This document shows, in pieces, positions 1 to 8,785 of a stretch of DNA of 64,000 nt. Position numbers and translations under genes: made by a program. The DNA is from Aquimarina intermedia. GTDB lineage: Bacteria > Bacteroidota > Bacteroidia > Flavobacteriales > Flavobacteriaceae. Position 1 is the first letter of the stretch; each line of letters begins with the position of its first letter. Where the stretch lies: positions 1 to 64,000 of the forward strand of contig NZ_VNHU01000001.1 in assembly GCF_008124785.1 (NCBI RefSeq). Direction: 5' to 3'. A model generated the notes under the pieces. That model made no database searches, was not told the origin of the DNA, and saw only the letters and a list, made by a program, of their open reading frames with translations.

Positions 1-69
1 ATTAATTCTTGTTTGGCTAGCCAAACAAGAATTAAAAATAATAACTTTATAAAAGTTTTAGAAAAATAA
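1..69 (+). pseudogene. Transposase 3' end (copy 1, cut by window edge)
   Basis: An open frame enters from the left edge and ends at TAA (67-69). Its last 22 codons are identical to the end of the second copy at 155-223. It may belong to an intact transposase outside the window or to a degraded copy, and this cannot be decided here. Confidence 0.5.
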
Positions 70-99
70 GCAGTTCTAATTAGGGGAAGCCTACACTAA
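1..99. repeat. Direct repeat copy A (99 bp in window) with a perfect 34-bp palindrome
   Basis: Bases 1-99 recur at 155-253 without a difference that I can see, giving a period of 154 bp. The copy contains a perfect loop-free palindrome at 2-35 centred on GGCTAGCC. It extends four bases (CTAA) past the inferred IS end at 95. The left limit of the repeat is unknown because it reaches the window edge. Confidence 0.9.
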
Positions 100-100
100 T

Positions 101-223
101 AATCACAGGCCTCATGATGCACTTGGTAAAATCTCTCCAGTAAAATATGCCGAAATTAATTCTTGTTTGGCTAGCCAAACAAGAATTAAAAATAATAACT
201 TTATAAAAGTTTTAGAAAAATAA
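101..223 (+). pseudogene. IS3-family transposase (OrfB/rve type) C-terminal fragment
   Basis: The 40-codon frame begins NHRPHDALGKISPVKYAE and ends at TAA (221-223). The 'RPHDALG..SPVKYA' pattern is the well-known C-terminal signature of IS3-family integrase-type transposases, downstream of the last catalytic Glu. There is no upstream coding sequence: the frame is preceded directly by the end of another copy of the element (bases 1-99). It is therefore a non-functional fragment created by a tandem duplication or a nested insertion. Confidence 0.65.
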
Positions 224-253
224 GCAGTTCTAATTAGGGGAAGCCTACACTAA
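155..253. repeat. Direct repeat copy B of the IS end, with 34-bp palindrome
   Basis: This is the second copy of bases 1-99. The palindrome lies at 156-189. Similarity stops at 254 (C here, T at 100). That is the pattern expected if a 154-bp unit (100-253) was tandemly duplicated together with four bases of flanking DNA. Confidence 0.9.
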
Positions 254-323
254 CATCTTTAAAAAATACAAGAAAGAACTAAGATAAGTTTACTCAGTTT
301 TTTTATAATTTTACAGCCTATAA

Positions 324-500
324 TTCGGGATATACAGATCTTATTGGATAATCCTCACGTTATATGATTACCATAACGATTCTAATAAGTATGTAAAGAA
401 GGCTTTGTCTCTAATTGAACCTTATGCACAGTCTCCAGACATGGAACTAGGTGTATTATATAATCAAATCAGAGCTAGTATCAAAATACAACAAAATTAA
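324..500 (+). pseudogene. Degraded 3' remnant of an unidentified gene
   Basis: A frame without stops runs from 324 to TAA at 498-500 and ends with a protein-like stretch (NKYVKKALSLIEPYAQSPDM, then ELGVLYNQIRASIKIQQN). It has no plausible start. The more protein-like upstream part (PIIRDIQILLDNPHV, about 316-361) lies in another frame, which suggests a frameshift near 360. The likely cause is truncation by the adjacent IS3-type element. I do not recognise the family. The rest of 254-620 shows no gene. Confidence 0.35.
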
Positions 501-535
501 TACTCAATTTTTGCTGCTAATTTCTGTTACTTTAC

Positions 536-563
536 AGATTAAAACTCGTTAATGTTTTAATCT
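536..563. other. Short inverted repeat (10-bp stem)
   Basis: AGATTAAAAC (536-545) pairs perfectly with GTTTTAATCT (554-563) around an 8-base loop. No T-run follows on either strand, so it is at best a weak terminator between the remnant on the left and the convergent gene ending at 621. Confidence 0.3.
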
Positions 564-620
564 TGTTAGAAATACTACTTATTAAGAAGTTGAGAAGATG
601 GTTAATATTTAATTATTTTT

Positions 621-1316
621 TTACTTCGACAACTGTCTCAACAGCAATTGTAATTTTTCTATTTCCTTTTGCTGGTGTTCTATTTTCGAATTTTGCTGCT
701 TAATATCTTTTTGTTGTTGAATAGTATAAAGTGTTAATTCCTCTATCTTCTTTAAAAGCATCATATCCAATTGTCCCAGCAAAATTCCATTTTGTTCAAA
801 CTCCTTGGCAGATGCAATTTCAGGAAGGTGACCATTTGCTTTTATAAAGCTTTCAACCTCTGGTAAGCTTTTTAATTTATAGTCTTCTTTGAAAACATAG
901 TCTGGAGCGGGTACGTTTAGATCAACCTTGATCTCTTTTGCATGAATATTACCATTTATTGTTAGTTTGGCATCTGGAGCTAACGTCCCAATCCCTACAT
1001 CCCCTCTTTCGTTAATTCTCATACCATGCTTTGACCCAACAATAAAGTCTAAGTTCTCGGAGACACCACCACTATTAGGAGTAGTTTTAATTACCGAGTT
1101 CCATTGGGAATCAGATAACCGTATTGTTGCACCATTTACATTTGATGGATTATGGATATTGAGAATCTGTTTGGAACTGCCATCTCCTTTAACGTGAAGT
1201 TTATTTAACGGGTTTGTTGTACCTATACCAACATTTCCATTTGCCAACTCTGTTATCTGTGCACTAGTTCCCAAAGTGACTCCTAACAATATTATAATTA
1301 GTTTTATTCTAATCAT
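621..1316 (-). CDS. Secreted tail-fibre-like protein with NVGIGTT motif and C-terminal coiled coil
   Basis: This 231-aa protein has an N-terminal signal peptide (hydrophobic residues 4-18, then TSAQ). It continues with ELANGNVGIGTTNPLNKLHV and a second 'DVGIGTLAPDAKLTINGNI' unit. These motifs are typical of Bacteroidota proteins annotated as tail-fibre-like or cell-surface proteins. From about residue 135 it carries the module shared with the paralogues at 9240, 10103 and 11027: PDYVFKEDY, a helix ending in NGHLPEI, a 'GILLGQLDMMLLKKIEELTLY' segment, and a Gln/Lys-rich coiled coil to the C-terminus. A role in attachment or trimeric fibre assembly is inference. No neighbouring phage genes are present. 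Confidence 0.75.
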   Translation of the reverse strand: MIRIKLIIILLGVTLGTSAQITELANGNVGIGTTNPLNKLHVKGDGSSKQILNIHNPSNVNGATIRLSDSQWNSVIKTTPNSGGVSENLDFIVGSKHGMRINERGDVGIGTLAPDAKLTINGNIHAKEIKVDLNVPAPDYVFKEDYKLKSLPEVESFIKANGHLPEIASAKEFEQNGILLGQLDMMLLKKIEELTLYTIQQQKDIKQQNSKIEHQQKEIEKLQLLLRQLSK

Positions 1317-1638
1317 TTTTAAATATTTTAAATACTATCTTCTAATAATAAAAGGTAATTAAAGTTTAATACTAGAAATATAATCTAGTAATGTAAAGTT
1401 TCTGCTTTTGATTCTAAATCTTCACAATTTAAACGCCCTTATTTAATCTCACTTTTACTAGGATTAAATGAGGATTCGTTTTAGACCTCAGAACACCTAA
1501 TAATCTATCAATCACTTTTTTTGAACCTTGACAGGCTCATTATATCATTAGATATCACCTGTTTCCATCCTCTTTAAACAATTTTTAGTGTTAGTTTTTT
1601 AACTTTTAAAAACTCTAAGTTAAAAAATTGATTAATGA
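1317..1638. other. 322-bp intergenic region without a gene
   Basis: No open frame or RNA gene is visible. It should contain the promoter of the minus-strand gene starting at 1316, but I find no TAnnTTTG box on that strand. The only structure I see is the weak hairpin at 1595-1627. Confidence 0.4.
1595..1627 (-). terminator. Weak AT-rich hairpin downstream of the orphan gene
   Basis: TTTTTTAACTT (1595-1605) pairs with AAGTTAAAAAA (1617-1627) around an 11-base loop. It lies 11 bases beyond the stop of the minus-strand gene at 1639. The stem has only one GC pair, so terminator function is uncertain. Confidence 0.3.
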
Positions 1639-2187
1639 TTAAGCGGGAGGTAGTCCAATAAAATTGCAATCGATCCAATTCGAAAAATGTGCTATTTGGA
1701 CATCGCTTGCTCTTTTAAAGAAATATTTCAGATTTTCTGTTTTATGTATAAAAATTAGTCGATCATTTTCACTTCGATAAAAGAAGGAAACTTTTTTAAT
1801 ATCAGTTCCATAGTACAAAGTTTGCTTTTCTATAGTTTGGTGAAAAAAATCGCTAATTTTTTCTTTGATTTTATTTTTATTTTTCACGAGAAATGAATCA
1901 TAAACGATATAGCAGTTATCATCAATCATCATTTCAATATAATTTCTAAATAAACTTATTTCTATTTTAAGATTATTATGATTAGAAATTAATTTGAAAA
2001 AAAAACCTCCATTTATATTATGATCTTTAACTTTTATGTAAGACTTATTGAAGTCAATTTTGACTGATGGGATTTCAGAACATAATTCTAAAACAAATTT
2101 TGATATTTCAGTGTCAAAACCTTCAAACTCGTTGATCTTCTCGTTAAGATACTCTATGTTTTCTTTAAAAAATTTAAAATTTTCCAT
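1639..2187 (-). CDS. Orphan 182-aa protein, candidate immunity protein for the RHS toxin
   Basis: I do not recognise the family. The product is small, rich in Lys, Asp, Asn and Phe, and has no signal peptide or membrane segment, so it is probably cytoplasmic. Its ATG (2187-2185) follows the TAA stop of the RHS gene (2190-2188) with no base between, giving TAAATG and probable translational coupling. In polymorphic toxin systems the gene directly after the variable toxin tip usually encodes the cognate immunity protein. That position is the whole basis for the call. The C-terminal part contains several aromatic residues (SNWIDCNFIGLPPA). An unrelated orphan gene cannot be excluded. Confidence 0.6.
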   Translation of the reverse strand: MENFKFFKENIEYLNEKINEFEGFDTEISKFVLELCSEIPSVKIDFNKSYIKVKDHNINGGFFFKLISNHNNLKIEISLFRNYIEMMIDDNCYIVYDSFLVKNKNKIKEKISDFFHQTIEKQTLYYGTDIKKVSFFYRSENDRLIFIHKTENLKYFFKRASDVQIAHFSNWIDCNFIGLPPA

Positions 2188-5100
2188 TTATTCGTTATAA
2201 AACCAATCTATATGTTTGTTATTTGGAGGATTTCCAATAGAAGTTCTAAACACATGTTTGCCTTTATTATTCCCCCATCCAGTTCTAAAAGGCCCGCGAT
2301 TAAAGAATCCTCTTCTACCATCCGGTAGCCACTGTGAATGATATCTCCCAAACAAATGACTTCTGTAACCTAGAATTTTACTTTGAAAAATAGTTTTTCC
2401 CGAAAAACCTATCTTCAAACCATTTGTAAATCTCAAAGAAGACAATGCGTACCCACCACCATAAGTTAAAGCGAGATCGGGTGTTGAATAACCTGCGGCA
2501 TAAGCAAAGTCGTTTGCGGACATGTTTGAGATGTTGTCGTAAATTTCATTTAGATACTCATCACTAGGAGAAAGAAGCGTTTTCCTTTGCAATAAATTAT
2601 TGAATCCAGTATACAACGATTTTTTATAATAATCCGATCGAAACAGATCATTCTGCACAAAATCGACAATATCAATTACTCGGTTATTAAAACCGCTTTT
2701 AAAACTATCTTTAAGGCCACCAACATAATTCGCAATTCCTAAGACACTAACACTAGTTCCTGAACTTGAATTACTTATTAATATCGGAGATACACCAGAG
2801 CCAGAGAGAGTCGATGCATCAATACTAATTTGATTCGTGGATAACTTAATAGTCCTTGGTCCAGAGCTTTTTTCTTCACCAAAAAATCTTCTAATCGCTC
2901 TTCCAGCTTCTCTAAATGGTGTGGCGATATCTTCAGCCACACTTTCAATATTAGTACCCAGCCAATCTCCTATGCGCCACTCGTCCCAATTATTTGCAAT
3001 GGTCATAATTAAACTACCATATCCTACTTGTTCTACGTTAGTCAAACCAGGTGTTTCGGTTGTTTCACATACACAGGATGAGTTTGTCATTTCACCAGTT
3101 GGATCATTATATATAAGTGGATTATTGAGCACATAGCCGTAACGATTAAAATTCTGTGTGTTATAAGGATTTTGAATATAATTATCCGGTGATAAAAACC
3201 TCCCAAGCTGTGGATCGTACATACGACCGTTCATATGTATTAAGCTTACACTAAAAAAATGTTCATGACCTGTATATCCTCTATCCAATAAGGCATCATA
3301 ATTAAATTCGGTACTGCCAGTAGTAGACCAAAACTTATCAACTGTACCCCAAGCACCAAACTGTCTTTTTTCTATAGCCTCTCCATTAGCATCACTTATC
3401 GCTAATATACTTCCCAGATAATCTCTATGTAGATAATAAAAATCGTTAACGGGTGCTACACCATTTTTCTTAATATGAGCAATTGGTGCTGTGTACGCAT
3501 CACCGTCTAAATAGGTTATAATTTTATACGTGTTGTCCTGTTTATCATGTATAACCTCTACTGGAGTTATTGAAGAGTATTGTTTATGATATCGACGTAA
3601 CAGCTTGTCCTCGTCTAACCCACCATACCATGCATGACTACGATTCTCTAAAGGACCGTACTCAAAGCTTACTCTACCATTGTTAGCTTCACGAATCTCA
3701 ACAGGTTTCTTAAAAGCGTTGTATGTAATCTCTTGTGGCGCGTGTTGTTCGTAGTATTGATCTCCAACTGTGTTGAGACCAATTTCTTTTAATTGATATT
3801 TATTATTAGTTTGATATGTATAATCTCCAACCGTAGAGTTATTGACTATTCGACCTTTAGTATCGTAGCTCTGGGTTTTTACAACAGCACCACTGATTGC
3901 TGTCAAACGATCCAAATTGTCATAATCAAAATTTTCTTGCCAATTAAAGCTAAGATTATTTCTTGAAGTCAATGTTCCTCTGGCACCGTTGAAAATATAC
4001 GACATTTGCATGACTATTCCTTGTGTATCCGTATGTGTGTCTACCATTGTTCTCATAAATCCATACGCATCATATTCTCGACTTTTCACAACACCATTTC
4101 CTAACGTAATAGTAAGTGCTTGACCTCTATGGTTTTCATCATTAACCTTCCATAAACTTTTACCTGTTGTCACATCAAGAATTTCATTTCTAATTCCTGC
4201 TGTATCATAGCTATTTTTGGTTGTTATAATACTGTTTTGACCTGTACTTGTAGTAGTAATTTTCTCTTGACTAACTCTATCATATGCATCATACGTATAA
4301 CTTTTTTCAAATCTTGCTATATCCGTGATTTCAGTAATATCTGAGGGTCGATAATTAGCATCATACGCGTATGTATATTGAAAGGATTTATTATAAAAAT
4401 TATCCCGCCCAGTTATACTTTCGATCATTTTACTTGCCGCATTATAAGTCAGATCCAACTGCAAGGCCGTATTTTCTCCTTCTATTTTTTTCTGTATAAG
4501 TTTCCCGTAGTTATCGTACTTATAAGAAGTTAATCCTTTTGGAGTAGTCTCTTCAATCAATTCACCTATAGCATTATAAGCATAGGTATATGTTCCTGCA
4601 GAGGGATCGGTTAATCGGGTTTTTCTACCCCAACCGTCAATTTCGACTTCAACTTTATTCCCGCCATAGTCCGCTGATTTCATAATTCCATTTGCATAGT
4701 AGTTATATGATACAGTACCACCGGAATCAGTAACTTCGGCAATATTGCCCCAGGCATCTTTTGTAGAAGTTACAGTTTTGACGCCATCAGTAGCTGTACT
4801 CGTTAAGCCACTGTATGTAGTAGACACCGTTTTACCCGTATGCATTTGAAAACTAACAGGTCTGCCGTACTGGTCATAACTTGTAATATCCCATTGTGAA
4901 GGTGCAGAGAAGTAGGGCTGACTTTCTTTTTTAATCCTTCCCAATATATCATGTTCAATACTTTTAGAAATCCATTTGTTATTTAAACTCAGTACACTGC
5001 TTTTAACCGGCCAACCAAAACGATTAATAAATGTACGCTTATCTTGCCCTTCCGGATAATCTGTCAAAACAGACATAAATAGAGATCCTGATTCATTTTT

Positions 5101-8100
5101 ATAACTGGTATGAGTCGTCTTGTTCAAATAGTTTGTTTGGCTAGTTACTCTATTCCATCCATCATAAATAAAAGAAGTTTTCTGACCGTAGGGATTTGTA
5201 TAGGTTTTTAAATTCCCCGTATTTGGATTAAAATCATAAGTACTTACTAAACCTTCGATATCAGTAACATTTTCTATAAATCTACCGCTTGGGTCATACT
5301 TAAAGCGTGTAATCCTTGGCACGATACCTTGAGCGTTTATAGACTTAGTAATAATATTCCCAAAATTGTCATACTGCATTGATTCGGTTAACCAATCGGT
5401 ATTATTTCCTTTTTTCTTAATAGTACTAACTAAGTTGCTGTCGTAAACGAATTCGGTCTCTGTAGTAAATGTATGACCGTACTGTGTATTACTTGATATT
5501 TGATTTTTTATCCGTCCAACATGATAATTTGAGTCATACGAGGCTGTATTATTATAATAGGTATAATTCTCAGTATTAGAACCACCTGAGGAGGTTGTGT
5601 TGACCGATAAGGGATTGTTATATTGGTCATAAGTAATATTTTTTGTAGATGTAATCCCATGAATTGCATCATCTATTATTATACGTTTCGCTGAGATACT
5701 GAAAACTTTGTTACCTGAAAGTGAATACGTATAATCATATGTTGACTTGGATATATAATTACTCGGATCACCATGAGAATAAGGACTCGTGGAAGACCAA
5801 TCTAAAACTGTTGCACCTCGCAACTGCGGATTTTGTTTTGATATATTCCATATGGTAGTAACCCCACTACCATCCCAATTCGTTTTTTTAAGCGTCCTAA
5901 ATCCCAAAAAACCTAGCCCCTCTACATGTGAAGTGGCACCTCCATATGAATACCGTTGGCTTCTTTCTATACCAGAACCCTTCTCTATAATCTTACTGAC
6001 CAATTTAAGATTAGGAGATAAATTAATGTTTACATATGGAAATCCATCCTGATAACTTGAGGTGTAAATATTATCATAATCCTCTCCACCAATAGAACCG
6101 TATGCTATTTCATGAACAAAACCATTGTTAGAAATACTATTTAACTGTGTCTCTTTTTGAACGTCCCTATTGAATTGATACGCAAAAAAGCTATTGACTC
6201 CTATGTAACCGTATTCTAAATTACTACTGGAGGTGTTTGCGTCTAAAAAAACAGGAATACCATATTTTTGATTGCCTTGATTTCTTTTCTCATAAGTTCT
6301 CTCAGAAAAGGGAGCATTTGCACTATTACCACCAACTTGATTAAAGTAATAAGATATTCTATCAAAAGAACGATCAGTGGCAGCATAAGGCGTAACCACC
6401 TTATGTTTGATTAAATCTGTTTTACCGTCCGCATTAAAATCTTGAGCGATATAATGGTATTCCACAAAAGGCGCTGCAATTCCTTCTTCCACAATTCCAG
6501 TGTCAGAAGTTCCATAACCTTCTTTATAAGTCATGCTGGTATTAATGTCACTAATATTAAAACCTGTACCTGTAGATGTAAAAAAGCGCCAAATATAGTC
6601 ATTTTTACTTGTAGGCGTTGCAAAATCTATTTTTCCGTCTCCATTATAATCACCGAAGAGTTTAGGTGTATTTGCACTAATTTTAATATCGGATAAGTTT
6701 TCAATCAAAACTAAATTGTTTGATTTATTCAAGGAATAAATTTTAACCCCTCCTTCTCTAAAATGAAATAACTCTGATTTGCCATCCCCATCAAAATCGC
6801 CTGACAATAGAGGGTGTGTAGAAGTTAACGCGTCTTGAAGAGTACCTGCAAGATTGGCGAAATCTGTGGTTTTAGCACGATTTAAATCGACGAAATAAAC
6901 CTTTGGATCACTGATTTCTATTGAACTACATTCTACTTCTGGATATTGGTCGTGTGGGTCACGAACGGGGTGACATTCTTGACCAATTTCATAACTCTTT
7001 TGAATCGCTAAAACATCTACGATTCCATCTCCGTTGAAATCACCTGTAACATATTCTTTTGGAATCTTACGACGATCTCGATGATCCATTTTACCATGAA
7101 ACTTACTGCCTTGAGTAACAGTAAATCCAGGCTTCAACGTCAACTGTTCTGAAACACCATACGTTACATTAGCATTATTATATATTGAATGATTTGCAAT
7201 AATCTGGTCCTCATATTTATTTACTGTAGATCCATTTATATCTAAAACTGCGTTATAGGTGTTTGAAGCACCGTTGTTATACACATACGTTGGTGCTTTC
7301 CAAACTTTATCATAGCCATACAACCCAGCTGCTCCCCCTATTTGATAGGATTTAAAGTGAACGTCTGAGGTCGAATTGTTTTCGGCATAATTTTCAGAGA
7401 CTAGAGTAAAAGCTTGACCTGGCATTACTTTATATTTATTATTCTGAACGTCTTCAGCCATAAACGTACTAGATAAAATTGCGTCAAACTTTCCTAACTG
7501 ATAAGTACGACCAAGATTAGTAGGGCTACTTCCATTATAGCTATTAAAAAATCTCCAAAATAAGTTGATCTCTCCAAGTTTGTCCCTTTTATAGGTAATA
7601 AAATCCATTTTTCCATCCGCATCAAAATCTCCAGATAAGCTGCCGTGTAGATCCGATCTCGCTCCAGGAGCTATAGACGTAGGTTGGCTATTGACCGGTG
7701 TTAATTCTTCCAGAAAAGGTGCATTTGATCCATAATCAAACAAAACAGGTGTAAAAGGTTTATTCTCCCTATTAAATTCTTGAATTTGCGAAATTTTTTC
7801 ATAGCCAAGATGCAGCGTTTCATGCGTTATTTGATATTTACGATATAGCAAGTTTGAGCTAAAAACGAGAATTTTTTCTAAAATTTTTGACCTTTTAAAT
7901 AAATGACCTCCGACATAAGACTTTTCTGGGAGAACTCTATTTTTATAAGTGAAACGTATCGAATTAGGCGGTGCAGATGTTCCAATATTTGATCCATACA
8001 ATATCTCATTAATTTGCAGTATTCCATCACTTTCCGTATAAGAAAATTGTATATAATTTCCTTGAGCATCTTGTAATTTATATATCGCCCACTCCAGCCT

Positions 8101-8775
8101 ACTTCTAGATCCGCCGGCATTACCAAACCAAGCACGAGAACCATTAGGATAATATACAATAAAATAAGAAGGCCCATAATTGGTCCCATAAGGAGATACC
8201 CCGTGAGCCTTAACAACTATATTTGAGTAACTCTCTGTTTGATATTCAGAATTTGACGCTCCGTAACTACCTGATTTGAGCATTAAGCGTTGGCCATTCA
8301 AAGCGTATCTATCAGTACTATCAAAATCTACCGGATCAATAATTCCATCATGATATGTGGTTGAAGGAATTCTGGTAATAGTAGATAACCCAGAAATATT
8401 CCAACCCCAACCTGCAATGCCATTACTAGACTGACTGTTAAAGGTTAAAGAAATGTTGGGAGCCATATTTTTAATTCCTGGTGGAACTACAATTGGCACT
8501 GTATAGTTGGCTCCACCACTCGATGTAACAGATAAATCTGCTACAGTAGCCCCCACTTCGCTTCCTGACGTTATATTATTAAAAGATACTGTGGATGCTG
8601 TACTCGATTTTTCTGAAAATACAACTGGAGAAGATTGAGAAGTTTTGATATTCTCAAATGGAATATTTATAAGATCAGAGGAGTTTTTTAATACATCGTC
8701 TCTTGTTTGCTGCGCATAAGTGTTTACAGACAACAAAAAAAGCAATAGTACTAGAGAATGTTTTTGTAGTTTCAT
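2188..8775 (-). CDS. SpvB/RHS-repeat polymorphic toxin-like secreted protein
   Basis: This 2195-aa protein starts with a signal peptide (residues 1-22, ending TYAQ). An SpvB-like N-terminal domain follows (about 70-340; VPIVVPPGIKNMAPNISLTF, then GIAGWGWNISGL). FG-GAP/VCBS units occur at about 380-790, including DFDADGKMDF, DFNGDGIVDV, DFDGDGKSEL, DYNGDGKIDF and DFNADGKTDL. Long arrays of YD/RHS repeats occupy about 1000-1750. The RHS core (YYLHRDYLGSI, then DPQLGRFLSPDNYIQNPYNT) ends in NDPTGE near residue 1892. The roughly 300-residue tail is unlike the rest and ends HVFRTSIGNPPNNKHIDWFY. By analogy with TcB/TcC and RHS effectors, the repeat shell would encapsulate the tail as a toxin. I cannot name the toxin fold. 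The ATG at 8775 is supported by the signal peptide. Confidence 0.85.
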   Translation of the reverse strand: MKLQKHSLVLLLFLLSVNTYAQQTRDDVLKNSSDLINIPFENIKTSQSSPVVFSEKSSTASTVSFNNITSGSEVGATVADLSVTSSGGANYTVPIVVPPGIKNMAPNISLTFNSQSSNGIAGWGWNISGLSTITRIPSTTYHDGIIDPVDFDSTDRYALNGQRLMLKSGSYGASNSEYQTESYSNIVVKAHGVSPYGTNYGPSYFIVYYPNGSRAWFGNAGGSRSRLEWAIYKLQDAQGNYIQFSYTESDGILQINEILYGSNIGTSAPPNSIRFTYKNRVLPEKSYVGGHLFKRSKILEKILVFSSNLLYRKYQITHETLHLGYEKISQIQEFNRENKPFTPVLFDYGSNAPFLEELTPVNSQPTSIAPGARSDLHGSLSGDFDADGKMDFITYKRDKLGEINLFWRFFNSYNGSSPTNLGRTYQLGKFDAILSSTFMAEDVQNNKYKVMPGQAFTLVSENYAENNSTSDVHFKSYQIGGAAGLYGYDKVWKAPTYVYNNGASNTYNAVLDINGSTVNKYEDQIIANHSIYNNANVTYGVSEQLTLKPGFTVTQGSKFHGKMDHRDRRKIPKEYVTGDFNGDGIVDVLAIQKSYEIGQECHPVRDPHDQYPEVECSSIEISDPKVYFVDLNRAKTTDFANLAGTLQDALTSTHPLLSGDFDGDGKSELFHFREGGVKIYSLNKSNNLVLIENLSDIKISANTPKLFGDYNGDGKIDFATPTSKNDYIWRFFTSTGTGFNISDINTSMTYKEGYGTSDTGIVEEGIAAPFVEYHYIAQDFNADGKTDLIKHKVVTPYAATDRSFDRISYYFNQVGGNSANAPFSERTYEKRNQGNQKYGIPVFLDANTSSSNLEYGYIGVNSFFAYQFNRDVQKETQLNSISNNGFVHEIAYGSIGGEDYDNIYTSSYQDGFPYVNINLSPNLKLVSKIIEKGSGIERSQRYSYGGATSHVEGLGFLGFRTLKKTNWDGSGVTTIWNISKQNPQLRGATVLDWSSTSPYSHGDPSNYISKSTYDYTYSLSGNKVFSISAKRIIIDDAIHGITSTKNITYDQYNNPLSVNTTSSGGSNTENYTYYNNTASYDSNYHVGRIKNQISSNTQYGHTFTTETEFVYDSNLVSTIKKKGNNTDWLTESMQYDNFGNIITKSINAQGIVPRITRFKYDPSGRFIENVTDIEGLVSTYDFNPNTGNLKTYTNPYGQKTSFIYDGWNRVTSQTNYLNKTTHTSYKNESGSLFMSVLTDYPEGQDKRTFINRFGWPVKSSVLSLNNKWISKSIEHDILGRIKKESQPYFSAPSQWDITSYDQYGRPVSFQMHTGKTVSTTYSGLTSTATDGVKTVTSTKDAWGNIAEVTDSGGTVSYNYYANGIMKSADYGGNKVEVEIDGWGRKTRLTDPSAGTYTYAYNAIGELIEETTPKGLTSYKYDNYGKLIQKKIEGENTALQLDLTYNAASKMIESITGRDNFYNKSFQYTYAYDANYRPSDITEITDIARFEKSYTYDAYDRVSQEKITTTSTGQNSIITTKNSYDTAGIRNEILDVTTGKSLWKVNDENHRGQALTITLGNGVVKSREYDAYGFMRTMVDTHTDTQGIVMQMSYIFNGARGTLTSRNNLSFNWQENFDYDNLDRLTAISGAVVKTQSYDTKGRIVNNSTVGDYTYQTNNKYQLKEIGLNTVGDQYYEQHAPQEITYNAFKKPVEIREANNGRVSFEYGPLENRSHAWYGGLDEDKLLRRYHKQYSSITPVEVIHDKQDNTYKIITYLDGDAYTAPIAHIKKNGVAPVNDFYYLHRDYLGSILAISDANGEAIEKRQFGAWGTVDKFWSTTGSTEFNYDALLDRGYTGHEHFFSVSLIHMNGRMYDPQLGRFLSPDNYIQNPYNTQNFNRYGYVLNNPLIYNDPTGEMTNSSCVCETTETPGLTNVEQVGYGSLIMTIANNWDEWRIGDWLGTNIESVAEDIATPFREAGRAIRRFFGEEKSSGPRTIKLSTNQISIDASTLSGSGVSPILISNSSSGTSVSVLGIANYVGGLKDSFKSGFNNRVIDIVDFVQNDLFRSDYYKKSLYTGFNNLLQRKTLLSPSDEYLNEIYDNISNMSANDFAYAAGYSTPDLALTYGGGYALSSLRFTNGLKIGFSGKTIFQSKILGYRSHLFGRYHSQWLPDGRRGFFNRGPFRTGWGNNKGKHVFRTSIGNPPNNKHIDWFYNE

Positions 8776-8785
8776 ACTAAACAGA

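Larger units (their letters stand above)
1..249 (+). mobile_element. IS3-family insertion sequence, 3' end in two tandem copies
   Basis: Bases 1-95 and 101-249 both carry the 3' end of an IS3-type transposase gene followed by the same non-coding tail ending in GGGGAAGCCTACA (83-95 and 237-249). Read on the minus strand this tail starts TGTAGGCTTCCCC, which fits the 5'-TG...CA-3' termini of the IS3 family, so I place the right end of the element at 95 and at 249. The rest of the element would lie left of the window. The family call rests on the short C-terminal translation and the terminal dinucleotides only. No left end or full transposase is visible. Confidence 0.6.

Noticed and set aside
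2..35. Perfect palindrome read as a rho-independent terminator or operator
   Set aside because: It lies inside the transposase coding end, has no loop, and no T-run follows on either strand.
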